Source: a virus. Taken from it: a stretch of 35,681 nucleotides of DNA. The notes beneath the pieces are model-generated. The model was not told the origin of the DNA and did not search any database. It saw only the letters and a program-made list of their open reading frames with translations. Each line of letters opens with the position of its first letter. The stretch's first letter is position 1. This document shows, one piece after another, positions 13,278-21,635 of the stretch. The DNA is taken from the IMG/VR virus record IMGVR_UViG_3300034104_004248, positions 1 through 35,681 of that record; one strand, 5' to 3'. The translations under genes and the position numbers were made by a program.

Positions 13278-14624
13278 ATGGCGACGATTGTTACCACAGG
13301 CGCTAACGCCTTCGACTCACTGCTCAAGATCAAATACGGTGACCTGTACAAGGCCATCAAAGAGCAGTCGGTCACGCTCAACGCCGTCAAGGCCAAGAAG
13401 ACCAAGAGCGACGGTCTGAAGTTCTTGTGGCCGATCATGACCGGTCGCGCCGGCGGTACGACCACCAACTACAGCGAAGGTGGTACGCTGCCGCAGGGCG
13501 TCAAGCCCATCATGCCGCAGGCCGAAGTCTACACGACCCGCATGGCCTCTGTGCTTCGCGTGTCGGGCGACTTGGTTCACAAGGGCGACCGCGGTGAAGC
13601 GGCCATTGAGTCCGAACTCAAGCTGCTGCTGCAGAACCTGGTCGAGAACCACGCTCGCCAGATCAACCAGCAGATGCTCGGTTCGCCGGTGCGGACGCTG
13701 ACCAGCGGCACCTTGGGCACCGTGTCGACCAATGGCGTGCTTGGCCGGTGCGCCACGGCGACCAACGTGTCCGGTTCGACGTGGACCTTTGCGGTTGACC
13801 AGCCGCTGGGTTACGCCAACGCCGACTTGGGTTCGAACTGGTACAGCAAGAACTTCCGCATCAACGACTTCCTTGCCTACGGCGGCGTGTCCGGTGCGAC
13901 GTTCACCCCCGACGGCTATGTGCAGGTGACCGCTATCGACGCGGCCAACTCCACCTTGACCGTGACCGTCATCTCGTCCACCGGCAACCCCGCCAACGGC
14001 GACTGGCTGGTCCCGTGCAGCGGCGCGTCGGCTTCGGTCAACAACTACGGCAAGGCCCTGAACGGCTTTGGCATCTTGCTGAACCAGACCGACTCTGGCG
14101 GCAACCTGACGTTCCAAAACGTCGAGTTGACCCCCAACAACATCCGTGCCTACGGCACTGCCAAGGTGCAGTCCAGCGGCACGTTTGTCGAGTCCGACTG
14201 GCACAGCTTGCTTGCCAAGATTCGGGCGGCGCACATGGGCACCCCGTCGATTGCGCTCATGGACGAGACGCTCCGCAACTTGTTCATGGAAGTGACCAAG
14301 GCCGACGTGCGGTTGACCCCGTGGAAGATCCAAGGCGGCTTCACCAGCGTCGAGTTTGCCAGCCAGCAGAAGGTCGACCTGATCTGCGAGCCGGAAATGC
14401 CCTACGGCATGGCGTTCTTCTTGGACCCGCAGAACCTGCGTTGGCTCAACCTCAGCGAGCCGGCTTGGGAGTCGGGCGGCGCTACCTTTGGCAACCACCT
14501 GCGCCAAATCCCCGGCGAGGATGCGTTCGAGGCTGTGTACACCCACCGCTGCCAGTTCGGCTTTGACCTGCTGAACGCCCACGGTGTCTACTACGGCTGC
14601 AGCATCACCAACCCGTCGCTGTAA
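13278..14624 (+). CDS. Major capsid protein, HK97-type fold (448 aa)
   Basis: The main shell protein. Position after the scaffold, length, and composition (Gly, Thr, Asn, Val-rich, few Cys) fit a P22/HK97-like coat. The N-arm (residues 1-45) leads into Phe-Leu-Trp-Pro-Ile-Met-Thr-Gly-Arg and an E-loop-like Thr-Thr-Thr-Asn-Tyr-Ser-Glu-Gly-Gly; a spine helix (about 105-135, Glu-Leu-Lys-Leu-Leu-Leu-Gln-Asn-Leu) and a telokin-like or insertion domain (about 165-270) follow; the C-terminal A-domain ends with Ala-His-Gly-Val-Tyr-Tyr-Gly-Cys. The gene has unusually long flanking gaps with hairpins on both sides, which suits high-level expression. Confidence 0.92.
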   Translation: MATIVTTGANAFDSLLKIKYGDLYKAIKEQSVTLNAVKAKKTKSDGLKFLWPIMTGRAGGTTTNYSEGGTLPQGVKPIMPQAEVYTTRMASVLRVSGDLVHKGDRGEAAIESELKLLLQNLVENHARQINQQMLGSPVRTLTSGTLGTVSTNGVLGRCATATNVSGSTWTFAVDQPLGYANADLGSNWYSKNFRINDFLAYGGVSGATFTPDGYVQVTAIDAANSTLTVTVISSTGNPANGDWLVPCSGASASVNNYGKALNGFGILLNQTDSGGNLTFQNVELTPNNIRAYGTAKVQSSGTFVESDWHSLLAKIRAAHMGTPSIALMDETLRNLFMEVTKADVRLTPWKIQGGFTSVEFASQQKVDLICEPEMPYGMAFFLDPQNLRWLNLSEPAWESGGATFGNHLRQIPGEDAFEAVYTHRCQFGFDLLNAHGVYYGCSITNPSL

Positions 14625-14637
14625 GCGATGCCCACTT

Positions 14638-14675
14638 GCAGGCGGCGGTAGTTTGCTCCAGCTACCGCCGCCTGC
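14638..14675 (+). other. 14-pair perfect hairpin after the coat gene
   Basis: GCAGGCGGCGGTAG (14638-14651) pairs fully with 14662-14675 around a ten-base loop. It lies 13 bases past the coat stop codon. No T-tract follows, so it is more likely a 3' stabilising or partial-termination structure that keeps coat mRNA more abundant than downstream messages. Confidence 0.7.
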
Positions 14676-14705
14676 TACCCCCGAACTTCACCTATCGAGG
14701 ACACC

Positions 14706-15152
14706 ATGCCTATCGTCTCTCACAGCGTAGCCCGTGGCTCCGTCCTCGGTGTTCACCGTTACAGCCAGACCGTGGACAATGCGGCCACCGGCGATGTCTA
14801 CATCCCGCTGTTCGGCAAGTTCCGCATTGTGGCCATGGCCATTGTCCCGCTGGTGGACCAGTCCTCGTTCACTGGCGTTACAGCCGAGTTGTTCGCGCCT
14901 GATGGGACGACGTCGCTGACGCAGGCCGTGGAAATCGACGTTGCCGCTGGAGTGCAGGCTTCCAGCCCCGGAGTGGCACCAGACAACAACCTGGTGGACT
15001 GCGAGACTGAGCCGCTGGTGCTGACCGTGACCAACGCGGGCAGCGATACGCTCAAGTTCCAAGTGCTGGTCCTGTACAGCACGCCGCTTTCCAGCGACGC
15101 CGGCCAGTACGTTGACTACATTCTCAACGTCAACGGCGCACCGATTCTGTAA
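14706..15152 (+). CDS. Beta-rich structural protein, possible head decoration protein (148 aa)
   Basis: Not recognised by family. The product is almost all predicted beta strand (Ile-Val-Ala-Met-Ala-Ile-Val-Pro-Leu-Val, Val-Thr-Ala-Glu-Leu-Phe, Leu-Val-Leu-Thr-Val-Thr, Phe-Gln-Val-Leu-Val-Leu-Tyr) with few charged residues, as in virion surface proteins. It follows the coat gene and is similar in length and ending pattern to the next protein, so the two may be related beta-barrel decoration or head-fibre proteins. GAGGACACC precedes the ATG at 14706. A small head-completion role is the alternative. Confidence 0.7.
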   Translation: MPIVSHSVARGSVLGVHRYSQTVDNAATGDVYIPLFGKFRIVAMAIVPLVDQSSFTGVTAELFAPDGTTSLTQAVEIDVAAGVQASSPGVAPDNNLVDCETEPLVLTVTNAGSDTLKFQVLVLYSTPLSSDAGQYVDYILNVNGAPIL

Positions 15153-15161
15153 GGAGGCGTC

Positions 15162-15623
15162 ATGCCAGCACCCAACCCGCTTCTGCCAAGCGACATTCAG
15201 TGGGGCTACCGCAGCGGCGTGGAGCGTCACTCGTTCCGCATCACTACGGCTGCTGCACAAGAGGACTTTGCGATTGTCTGCTCCGGCAGCAAGCGGGTGC
15301 TGGCGCTCAACGTCATGAATGTGTCGACGCCGCTAGGTGCCAACGCGACGATTTCATGCCTGTCGCTCACGTCATTGCTTATGGGCGGGCAGGTTGTCAT
15401 TACCGCACAGGCGTTGCCGGTCACGGCGGCGCAGTACGTTCCAAACACCCAGCATGGCATGGGCAACATCAGCAAGACCAAGACCGTTCTTGGCGTGCAG
15501 GTGCTCAACCCCGACACCGACGCGCTGGACTTGCTCTGTGAACTGGTCTGGGTGCCCGCCGCCGACAGCAGCAACACCGCGATCGACAGCCAAGCCAGCG
15601 TGACTGCAATGACCTTTCCGTAG
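15162..15623 (+). CDS. Beta-rich structural protein (153 aa)
   Basis: Beta-strand-rich product with few charges (Phe-Ala-Ile-Val-Cys-Ser-Gly-Ser, Thr-Ile-Ser-Cys-Leu-Ser-Leu, Leu-Asp-Leu-Leu-Cys-Glu-Leu-Val-Trp-Val-Pro). AAGGAGG lies before the ATG at 15162, nine bases after the previous stop. Its length and the closing strand pattern resemble its upstream neighbour, so an old duplication is possible, though direct identity is low. Likely a virion protein such as a decoration or head-surface protein; function not established. Confidence 0.7.
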   Translation: MPAPNPLLPSDIQWGYRSGVERHSFRITTAAAQEDFAIVCSGSKRVLALNVMNVSTPLGANATISCLSLTSLLMGGQVVITAQALPVTAAQYVPNTQHGMGNISKTKTVLGVQVLNPDTDALDLLCELVWVPAADSSNTAIDSQASVTAMTFP

Positions 15624-15631
15624 GAGCCTGC

Positions 15632-16057
15632 ATGAGCCGGGAGCAAGCCAAGCAGCGTCTCTTTCAAGACGACCGATACCGGATGGCGTGTCACTACGGC
15701 TTCCCGCTGTATTGGTACGAGTTGATCCGCCACGACTTTCCAGAAGTAGAAATCGCCTACGACCTGCAAGACCACAAGATGAAAGCCTTTGCCCTGACCA
15801 GCGGCGGCTTTGCCCATGTGGTGGACACCTGCATGTCCAGCGACGATGCCCCTCGGTTGTACGACCGGCTTGTCGAGTCCCGCGGTGCGGCGCTGTCAGA
15901 CGGTTTGAAGCAGTGGATTGACCAAGACAAGGCAGCCCGCGCCAAAGCCAAGCAGGACAGCACAGACAAGGCGCTGGACAAGCTGGACCCGACACGGTGG
16001 GCAGACGACTACCGCAAGTCCACAGGCGTCAAGGGCGCGACCGTATCGCTTTCCTAG
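15632..16057 (+). CDS. Hypothetical protein between decoration and adaptor genes (141 aa)
   Basis: Mixed alpha-beta product. The N-terminal part is rich in aromatic residues (Tyr-Gly-Phe-Pro-Leu-Tyr-Trp-Tyr-Glu-Leu-Ile-Arg-His-Asp-Phe). The centre has a beta-hairpin around Met-Lys-Ala-Phe-Ala-Leu-Thr-Ser-Gly-Gly-Phe. The C-terminal 50 residues are a charged Lys/Ala/Asp helix. AGGAG precedes the ATG at 15632. Genes in this spot in other short-tail phages are often head-completion or assembly factors, but nothing in the sequence proves that. Confidence 0.65.
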   Translation: MSREQAKQRLFQDDRYRMACHYGFPLYWYELIRHDFPEVEIAYDLQDHKMKAFALTSGGFAHVVDTCMSSDDAPRLYDRLVESRGAALSDGLKQWIDQDKAARAKAKQDSTDKALDKLDPTRWADDYRKSTGVKGATVSLS

Positions 16058-16066
16058 AGGTGACAC

Positions 16067-16852
16067 ATGACTCTGGGAGAAGCGCGGGCACTTGTCCGAC
16101 TGTACATCAACGAACCCAAGGCAGCGCACTGGACCGACGCTCAACTGGACACGCTTATCAAGCTGTCCAACATCGACGTGTTTCACCAGCTTATCGCGCA
16201 GTCTCCCGATAGCTTTGTTGCGTTCAGCCAAATTGAAATTCCCGCTCAGACGGGTGCCATCGACTTTGCTTCTGCACCGTTGAACTACAGTGCGTCGCTC
16301 AAGAACGGCTACTTCACGCGCATCTTGGGCGTCGCTACGGCCAACGCCAAGTACGTCGCGTCAACCAACACCAACTTCTCAGGCGCACCCGGCACGGCAA
16401 CGTCGCCTATCCCGCCCGTGACGCGCATCACCGACCTGTACTCGATTGGCAATGTGCAGGACAACGCCTCGCTTGGCATCAACAACAGTCGTCCGCTAAC
16501 GTGGAAGGCAACCAACAACACGCTGCTGTACCTGTACCCGCACCCGCAGCAGGTGACGTGGTTGTGGGTTTGGTACATCCCAGGATTGCGCCAGCCAACG
16601 ACCGACAACAGCAATCTGCTGGCAGCCGGAGATGCTACGGGTAGCGGCTGGACCGTAGCCAACAACATTGCCATGTTCGACGAACTGGTCCCCTTGCTTG
16701 CCGCCGTCAAAGCCAAAGCCTCGGTAGGCGACCAAGACGACGGGCTTGCCGGCATCTACCGCAGCCGCGTGGACACCATGAAGCAGGTGCTGGCATCCAG
16801 CCTGCAGAACATGACCCCGCAGACCATCATGGGCAACAACATCGGGCGGTAG
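16067..16852 (+). CDS. Head-tail adaptor / connector-like protein (261 aa)
   Basis: Expected to bind below the portal and join head to tail. The N-terminal 45 residues form a helical bundle start typical of adaptor proteins (Leu-Gly-Glu-Ala-Arg-Ala-Leu-Val-Arg-Leu-Tyr-Ile-Asn-Glu-Pro, then Trp-Thr-Asp-Ala-Gln-Leu-Asp-Thr-Leu-Ile). The central region (60-190) is beta-rich with many Asn, Thr and Pro. The C-terminal 60 residues are helical again (Leu-Val-Pro-Leu-Leu-Ala-Ala-Val-Lys-Ala-Lys-Ala). It is followed after two bases by the nozzle-like gene, the usual order in T7- and P22-like phages. Assignment rests on the N-terminal pattern and position. Confidence 0.75.
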   Translation: MTLGEARALVRLYINEPKAAHWTDAQLDTLIKLSNIDVFHQLIAQSPDSFVAFSQIEIPAQTGAIDFASAPLNYSASLKNGYFTRILGVATANAKYVASTNTNFSGAPGTATSPIPPVTRITDLYSIGNVQDNASLGINNSRPLTWKATNNTLLYLYPHPQQVTWLWVWYIPGLRQPTTDNSNLLAAGDATGSGWTVANNIAMFDELVPLLAAVKAKASVGDQDDGLAGIYRSRVDTMKQVLASSLQNMTPQTIMGNNIGR

Positions 16853-16854
16853 CC

Positions 16855-19101
16855 ATGCAGACCAACGTGGCTCCCCGCATCCAAGGCATGACCTCGCAGA
16901 TTGTCGAGCAGCAGTCGCTGGACTTCGACGGCGTGCTGAACTTCGACTTGTCGGGCGGTACAGCTATTCCCCGGGCTGGCTGGAACATCCTGCGGGCGCC
17001 AGACTCCTACAACGAAGTCGCGGACCCTATGTCACCAGACGGCTTCTCTTACGAAGTCGCGACCTACACCTATGCCGCGGTCAAGGAGTCAGACCCGCTT
17101 GGCAGCTTCTTGTGGTCAGGACCGGACGGCGAGGACTTCATCATCTCCCTGTCGCTGCGGTATCTGGCGTCGCTTGGCGTGCTGTTTCCCAGCGGCGTGC
17201 AGGTCAAGGTCTACGACACGCAAGGGCGGACGGTCTACGAACGGCTGCTGCTGTCTGACACGGACACCGAATCGCGCAACACGCCGTACACCTTTGCCCG
17301 CCTGTACGACACGGTGTACTTCGCCAACGGCGGTCTGCTGTGGCAGTGGAATCCCCTGGTCAACATGCGGCCAGCGCCGGTAGAAGCGTTCCACAACCCG
17401 CAGCAAGTCGGCGTGGACACCTACCTGCTGGGCTACATCCAAGGCGCCAGCATCGTTGCTGCACACCAGCAGTCTCTTGTGCTGTCGGGCTTTGCCAGCG
17501 ACACCTCGGTTGACGTGGATGCACCTATCGACACGAACGGCGACGGCATTGTGACCGTGCTGGATTACAGCAAGCAGGGCGGCTTCCGGCTGGGACCAAG
17601 TGCCACGTCCTTGCTGCTCACGCCCTACACGATGCTTGTCAGCGACCCGTTGCTGCCCAACTGCTTTTCTGTGCAGGGCATCTACAACATCGGCACTCAG
17701 ATGCCTGTGACAGGCATTGCGTCGCACTATGGGCGCATGGCGGTTCTCACATCGTCGGAGTGCTTTGTCGTGGACGGTCCGGCTGCACAAGCCAGCCAAG
17801 CGACCATTCAGCCCCTGTCCACTTACATTGGTTGCGTGTCTCACCGAACATTGGCGCAGTCCGACGACGGCTTGCTGCTGTGGCTGGGCGACGACGGCGT
17901 GTATGCGTGGGACGGCAGCGGTCTGCCGGCTATGGTCGCCAACCAACTACAGGACTTGTTCAACCAAGGCTGGACGGTTGTTTGGCAACAGCCGCTGAAC
18001 ACCAACGGCTTGAACTCCAACATTACCAGGGACTCGTCTCGCTTCTTCCGGTTTGACCGTTCAGCGTCCAGCCTTGCTTGTGCCGTATGGGTAGCGCGAG
18101 GCGGGTACTACGCCTTGGCAATGGCTGCGTCGCCCGTGCCTGAGTACAACAACGCCATCCTGTGCTGGTCGCCGTCACGCAAGGTCTGGTGGATCTACGG
18201 CAGCGAACCAACAACGGTGGACTGGACGCAGCAAATCTCTGGCACGGACGTGTACTACACCCCGGCTGGCACCCCGGCTGGCAGCGTTTACCGCGGGTCT
18301 GCCACGTCCGGTCACTGCACACTCATGGTATCGCCCAACGAACCCGGCTTGCTGTTCAGCCAAGGCTTTTACAACGAGTACCCGCAAGGGCAAATTGGCG
18401 GGTCACAGGCGTTCCCATACCCATACCACCACTGCATTGCCGCGCTCAACGGCGACACCGACAACAAGCTCACATGGTCCGGCACAAGCCCCATTGTCGG
18501 GCGGTCGACCTTTGTTGCGCTGCTACAGTCGGCGCCGTTCTACTTGGAGCAAGACGACTACAAGCGCAACAAGTGGCTGCAACTCAAGCTGCGGGCGTCG
18601 CGCAATGCGACCACCCCCTGCATGGACGACGGCAACTTTGCCAAGACCGAGACAATCGGCATCTGGTGCATGTCTGAAAACGCGCACTTTGACGTGCTGG
18701 ACTGCACTGTGTCGAGTGCAGAACTGCAAGACATTACGCCCAGCGGCACGGTTGCCAGCGGCGACGGCGTTGTTCAGCCGTGGCCAGACGCTTTTATCCG
18801 CCAAGACCTGACCTACTTCTGGCAAGACGATGCGACTGACGACGTTGCGTTTGGCGCTTGGTGGGATACGCTGCTTACGCCCACGCCCAACAATCCAGCT
18901 TTCAAGCGGTGGATGCCAGACACGTTCTTCAACAAGCGCGTCAACCTCAGCCAGCGGGCGTCGCAGTGGTATCGCGTCATGCTGTTCACCAAATGCACCG
19001 GCTGCTGGGATGACGGCGGGCAGTCTGGCAACGGCAGCAACAGCCTGGAGCTACTTGGCTGGTCTATTGACCTTGAGCCAATGACTGGCCAAAGGAAGTA
19101 G
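16855..19101 (+). CDS. Tail nozzle / tubular protein B-like (748 aa)
   Basis: Predicted to form the tip channel of the short tail. The sequence is a series of beta blades with repeated Trp/Asp/Gly turns (Phe-Leu-Trp-Ser-Gly-Pro-Asp-Gly-Glu, Leu-Leu-Trp-Leu-Gly-Asp-Asp-Gly-Val-Tyr-Ala-Trp-Asp-Gly-Ser-Gly), the pattern of propeller-like nozzle proteins such as T7 gp12 and P22 gp10. Length fits T7 gp12 (about 790). Odd feature: residues 226-237 form Asp-x-Asn-x-Asp-Gly-x-Val-x-x-x-Asp, a dockerin/EF-hand-type calcium loop. The C-terminal 200 residues carry several cysteines and Trp. It follows the adaptor after two bases. Confidence 0.8.
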   Translation: MQTNVAPRIQGMTSQIVEQQSLDFDGVLNFDLSGGTAIPRAGWNILRAPDSYNEVADPMSPDGFSYEVATYTYAAVKESDPLGSFLWSGPDGEDFIISLSLRYLASLGVLFPSGVQVKVYDTQGRTVYERLLLSDTDTESRNTPYTFARLYDTVYFANGGLLWQWNPLVNMRPAPVEAFHNPQQVGVDTYLLGYIQGASIVAAHQQSLVLSGFASDTSVDVDAPIDTNGDGIVTVLDYSKQGGFRLGPSATSLLLTPYTMLVSDPLLPNCFSVQGIYNIGTQMPVTGIASHYGRMAVLTSSECFVVDGPAAQASQATIQPLSTYIGCVSHRTLAQSDDGLLLWLGDDGVYAWDGSGLPAMVANQLQDLFNQGWTVVWQQPLNTNGLNSNITRDSSRFFRFDRSASSLACAVWVARGGYYALAMAASPVPEYNNAILCWSPSRKVWWIYGSEPTTVDWTQQISGTDVYYTPAGTPAGSVYRGSATSGHCTLMVSPNEPGLLFSQGFYNEYPQGQIGGSQAFPYPYHHCIAALNGDTDNKLTWSGTSPIVGRSTFVALLQSAPFYLEQDDYKRNKWLQLKLRASRNATTPCMDDGNFAKTETIGIWCMSENAHFDVLDCTVSSAELQDITPSGTVASGDGVVQPWPDAFIRQDLTYFWQDDATDDVAFGAWWDTLLTPTPNNPAFKRWMPDTFFNKRVNLSQRASQWYRVMLFTKCTGCWDDGGQSGNGSNSLELLGWSIDLEPMTGQRK

Positions 19102-19103
19102 CC

Positions 19104-19781
19104 ATGCCCATGCAGCGCACTTCCACTCGCGGTACCGGGCTTGCATCGGTCAAGGCGCCTATGCGTAGCGGCAGCAAGGACACCGACCTGTGCCTGCAAG
19201 CGTGGGCGCAGTCGCTGCAGGTGTTTCGCGACGTGGCCGGGGTTGTGCTGACGCCAGGGGACGACATCTCCGCAGCCCTGTCCGCTTGCCGTGACGGCGA
19301 CCGGGTGCTGCTACTTCCCGGCACCTACTTCTTGCGCCGGTCGATTGCCGTGTCCAAGCGCGTCACAATCATGGGCTACGGCGCGACGCTTGAATTTGAC
19401 GCAGGAGCCTCGCTATCGGTCACGGCGGACTACGCGGTGCTTGAAGGCTTTGCGTGCGTCCAGCGGGCAGCCAGCGGCGTTGTTACGGCCTTCCTGACAG
19501 TCAGCGCCAATCGAGCGTTGCTGCACCGGCTGTTTGTGGACGTGGACGCCGACCAAGCCGTGCGCGTCACGGGCGACTACTGCTCTGTGCAGGCTTGTCG
19601 GTTTGACGGCAGCCGCCCTGCCTTGGGGTCTGACGTGTACTTTGCAGACGGCGCGACATACGGCATTGCTTGCGGTATCATGTGGTCTGCGGCGGCGGGT
19701 GCGTACTCGCTGGACTACCGCGCCATTGACCTGACCAGCCAAGCAGCAAACGGCCCAGCGGCCATCATCAACGTGCGGTAG
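19104..19781 (+). CDS. Parallel beta-helix protein, short tailspike-like (225 aa)
   Basis: Residues about 50-220 have the ladder pattern of a right-handed parallel beta-helix: Gly-Asp-Arg-Val-Leu-Leu-Leu-Pro-Gly-Thr-Tyr, Val-Thr-Ile-Met-Gly-Tyr-Gly-Ala-Thr-Leu-Glu-Phe, Tyr-Ala-Val-Leu-Glu-Gly-Phe, Leu-His-Arg-Leu-Phe-Val-Asp-Val-Asp. This fold is typical of tailspikes and pectate-lyase-like proteins that bind or cut surface polysaccharide. At 225 residues it is far shorter than enzymatic tailspikes (550-700 residues), so it may be a spike stem or head-binding piece. No catalytic acid cluster could be assigned. The N-terminal 30 residues are polar and probably serve as virion anchor. Confidence 0.65.
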   Translation: MPMQRTSTRGTGLASVKAPMRSGSKDTDLCLQAWAQSLQVFRDVAGVVLTPGDDISAALSACRDGDRVLLLPGTYFLRRSIAVSKRVTIMGYGATLEFDAGASLSVTADYAVLEGFACVQRAASGVVTAFLTVSANRALLHRLFVDVDADQAVRVTGDYCSVQACRFDGSRPALGSDVYFADGATYGIACGIMWSAAAGAYSLDYRAIDLTSQAANGPAAIINVR

Positions 19782-19788
19782 GTGGACT

Positions 19789-20394
19789 ATGGCGCTCGGA
19801 CCCAAGCTCAACTTCATCAATCCCGGCGATGCCTTGCGGTCCAGCAAGGTCATGCAGAACTTCCAAGCGATTGCAGACTTCTGCCGTGCCATCCCGGTCA
19901 ACAACCTGCTGCAGCCGTACCAGACGACCAGCTACGACATGGAGGCGTCCGATACGATTGCCTCTGCCGTGGCGCCGGGTACGACGCGGTACTTCGGGTA
20001 CATGCGGGTGCAGTTGGGGCAGTCGCCAACCAACATCACCACGGGCGCCGACGCTTGGTTCCGCGGTCCAGCGGGCGGCTTGGCTGCCGGCGACACGGTT
20101 GTGTTTGACCTGGAGAAAGCAACCCCCAGCGGCAGCGGCGGGCGTCCGGTCTTTGCCAACGCATGGACCAGCATCCTGACTGCAGCCATCACGTTCGACA
20201 GCACCAACACGGTTGCTGGCACTGACGACGTTGCGGCAGACGCTGGCTTGTTTGTCCGCACCGCCAGCCCCATCGTCTTGCTCACTGACGGCGATTGGGT
20301 ACGCTGGAAAGTCACCGTTACCGACTCCGGTGGCGCGTACAACGTGACCGAGTGCGGCGGGCAACTGGCTATCAAATCATACCTGCGCTCATAG
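19789..20394 (+). CDS. Beta-rich putative virion protein (201 aa)
   Basis: N-terminal 45 residues are helical (Asn-Phe-Gln-Ala-Ile-Ala-Asp-Phe-Cys-Arg-Ala-Ile-Pro-Val-Asn-Asn-Leu-Leu). The rest is strand-rich with Thr, Gly and Asp (Thr-Val-Val-Phe-Asp-Leu-Glu, Trp-Val-Arg-Trp-Lys-Val-Thr-Val-Thr-Asp-Ser-Gly-Gly-Ala-Tyr). The N-terminal helix plus beta domain layout suits a tail fibre or spike adaptor, and the gene follows the beta-helix protein. A weak GGTGG lies before the ATG at 19789. Not recognised as a named family; tail attachment is inference from position. Confidence 0.65.
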   Translation: MALGPKLNFINPGDALRSSKVMQNFQAIADFCRAIPVNNLLQPYQTTSYDMEASDTIASAVAPGTTRYFGYMRVQLGQSPTNITTGADAWFRGPAGGLAAGDTVVFDLEKATPSGSGGRPVFANAWTSILTAAITFDSTNTVAGTDDVAADAGLFVRTASPIVLLTDGDWVRWKVTVTDSGGAYNVTECGGQLAIKSYLRS

Positions 20395-20402
20395 GAGGCA
20401 CC

Positions 20403-21635
20403 ATGGACCTGCAGCCCAATCGGCGCGGCATCGACAACAACCGGACCAAAGAAGCGGGTATGCCGTCCAGCGGCGGCATGTCTGCGGCAGGCGGTCTATT
20501 GCCCGCACAGCGGCAGCAACAGCCGTTCGAGGGCGTTGGCAACCAGCCGCCTATGGCAAGCCTCAAGCCGGCAGCAGGTGGCGGTGGCGCGGCAAACGGC
20601 ACCATCAACGGCGGCGCAGTCCAAGGCGCACAGTTCAAGACCACGGCACAGCCAATGTCGCCGGGTGTTGCCAGTTACCTGAGCATCCCCAGCCAGCAGT
20701 TCATGACACCGCAGGCGCAAGCCACGGGGACCATGTTGCCAGCGCGGCAGATGCAGCAAGGTCCGATGCAACTGAACATGCAGCAAGGTCCGGTTGCGTT
20801 CAAGGCAGACCAGCCGACGCCCAACTTCGGCAAGCCGTTGCCAAACAGCCCGCAGCAGACGACCGAGCAGTACCCTGCCGCGACACCGCCTCCGGTGACA
20901 ACGGACCAGCCGACAACTCAAGCGGCTTGGGATCCCCGTGGCGAGATTGACAAGATGCGGTCCTTCTACGACGAAGGCGGTGCTTGGGACGCCAACACGC
21001 GACTTGCGTTGCAGAACCAAATCGCAGGCAACAGCCGGTCGCAGATGCTGCGGGACGCGCTTGCCGGACGCGGCAGCAACTTGGGACAGATTGCGTCCGA
21101 CCGTGCCAACCTTGACACGATGACCTCGTATGAGGCGCAGCGCGGGCAGTTGCAGAACCAAGCGCAACAGGACGCCTACGGTCGCGAGATGCAGTATGCG
21201 GACACGCTGAACAAGACCAAGATGGACCTCGTGCAGCTTGCTGCGTCACTTGGCATGGAGTTTGACGACGCCGCCTTCAATACCATGGCCAAGGAGGCGC
21301 TGACGCAGTTTGGCGCCAATGCGGACCCTGGTTCATTGGTGCAACTCATTGGCGAAGGCACCGCCAAGAACAATAGCCCCTACGCCAAACTGACAAGCGG
21401 ACAGGTGCTAGACAAGATCAAGAAGTACTGGACGCAAGATACGTTTGCCATGCAGGATGAGGAAGCTGGCGTTGCCTTCGTTGAGGGCTTGTCCAACGCC
21501 CAACTCAAGGAAATCTACAACCGCGCAGACGGTCGCGAGTGGCTGGCAAAGGCGCTGGACGACAGTTGGGGCGACGACTGGGACCGCCTCGCCGCCAAGC
21601 TGCAAGAAGCCGGCATCCCAATTTTGGAGTACTAA
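20403..21635 (+). CDS. Putative internal virion / ejection protein (410 aa)
   Basis: The first 170 residues are low complexity (Gln, Pro, Gly, Met) and likely disordered. Residues 178-410 are helical, with a charged central helix (Gln-Asn-Gln-Ala-Gln-Gln-Asp-Ala-Tyr-Gly-Arg-Glu-Met-Gln-Tyr) and several Leu/Ala helices. The gene begins a set of three after the tail genes, matching the place of gp14-gp15-gp16 in T7 or gp7-gp20-gp16 in P22, whose products leave the capsid ahead of the DNA and form a channel across the host envelope. AGGAGG precedes the ATG at 20403. Family not recognised; role inferred from order and composition. Confidence 0.7.
   Translation: MDLQPNRRGIDNNRTKEAGMPSSGGMSAAGGLLPAQRQQQPFEGVGNQPPMASLKPAAGGGGAANGTINGGAVQGAQFKTTAQPMSPGVASYLSIPSQQFMTPQAQATGTMLPARQMQQGPMQLNMQQGPVAFKADQPTPNFGKPLPNSPQQTTEQYPAATPPPVTTDQPTTQAAWDPRGEIDKMRSFYDEGGAWDANTRLALQNQIAGNSRSQMLRDALAGRGSNLGQIASDRANLDTMTSYEAQRGQLQNQAQQDAYGREMQYADTLNKTKMDLVQLAASLGMEFDDAAFNTMAKEALTQFGANADPGSLVQLIGEGTAKNNSPYAKLTSGQVLDKIKKYWTQDTFAMQDEEAGVAFVEGLSNAQLKEIYNRADGREWLAKALDDSWGDDWDRLAAKLQEAGIPILEY

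Noticed and set aside
13317-14582. Long open frame on the minus strand opposite the coat gene
   Set aside because: Shadow of the coat gene with no recognisable domain or ribosome site; the same holds for the frame at 11176-12462 opposite the portal gene.
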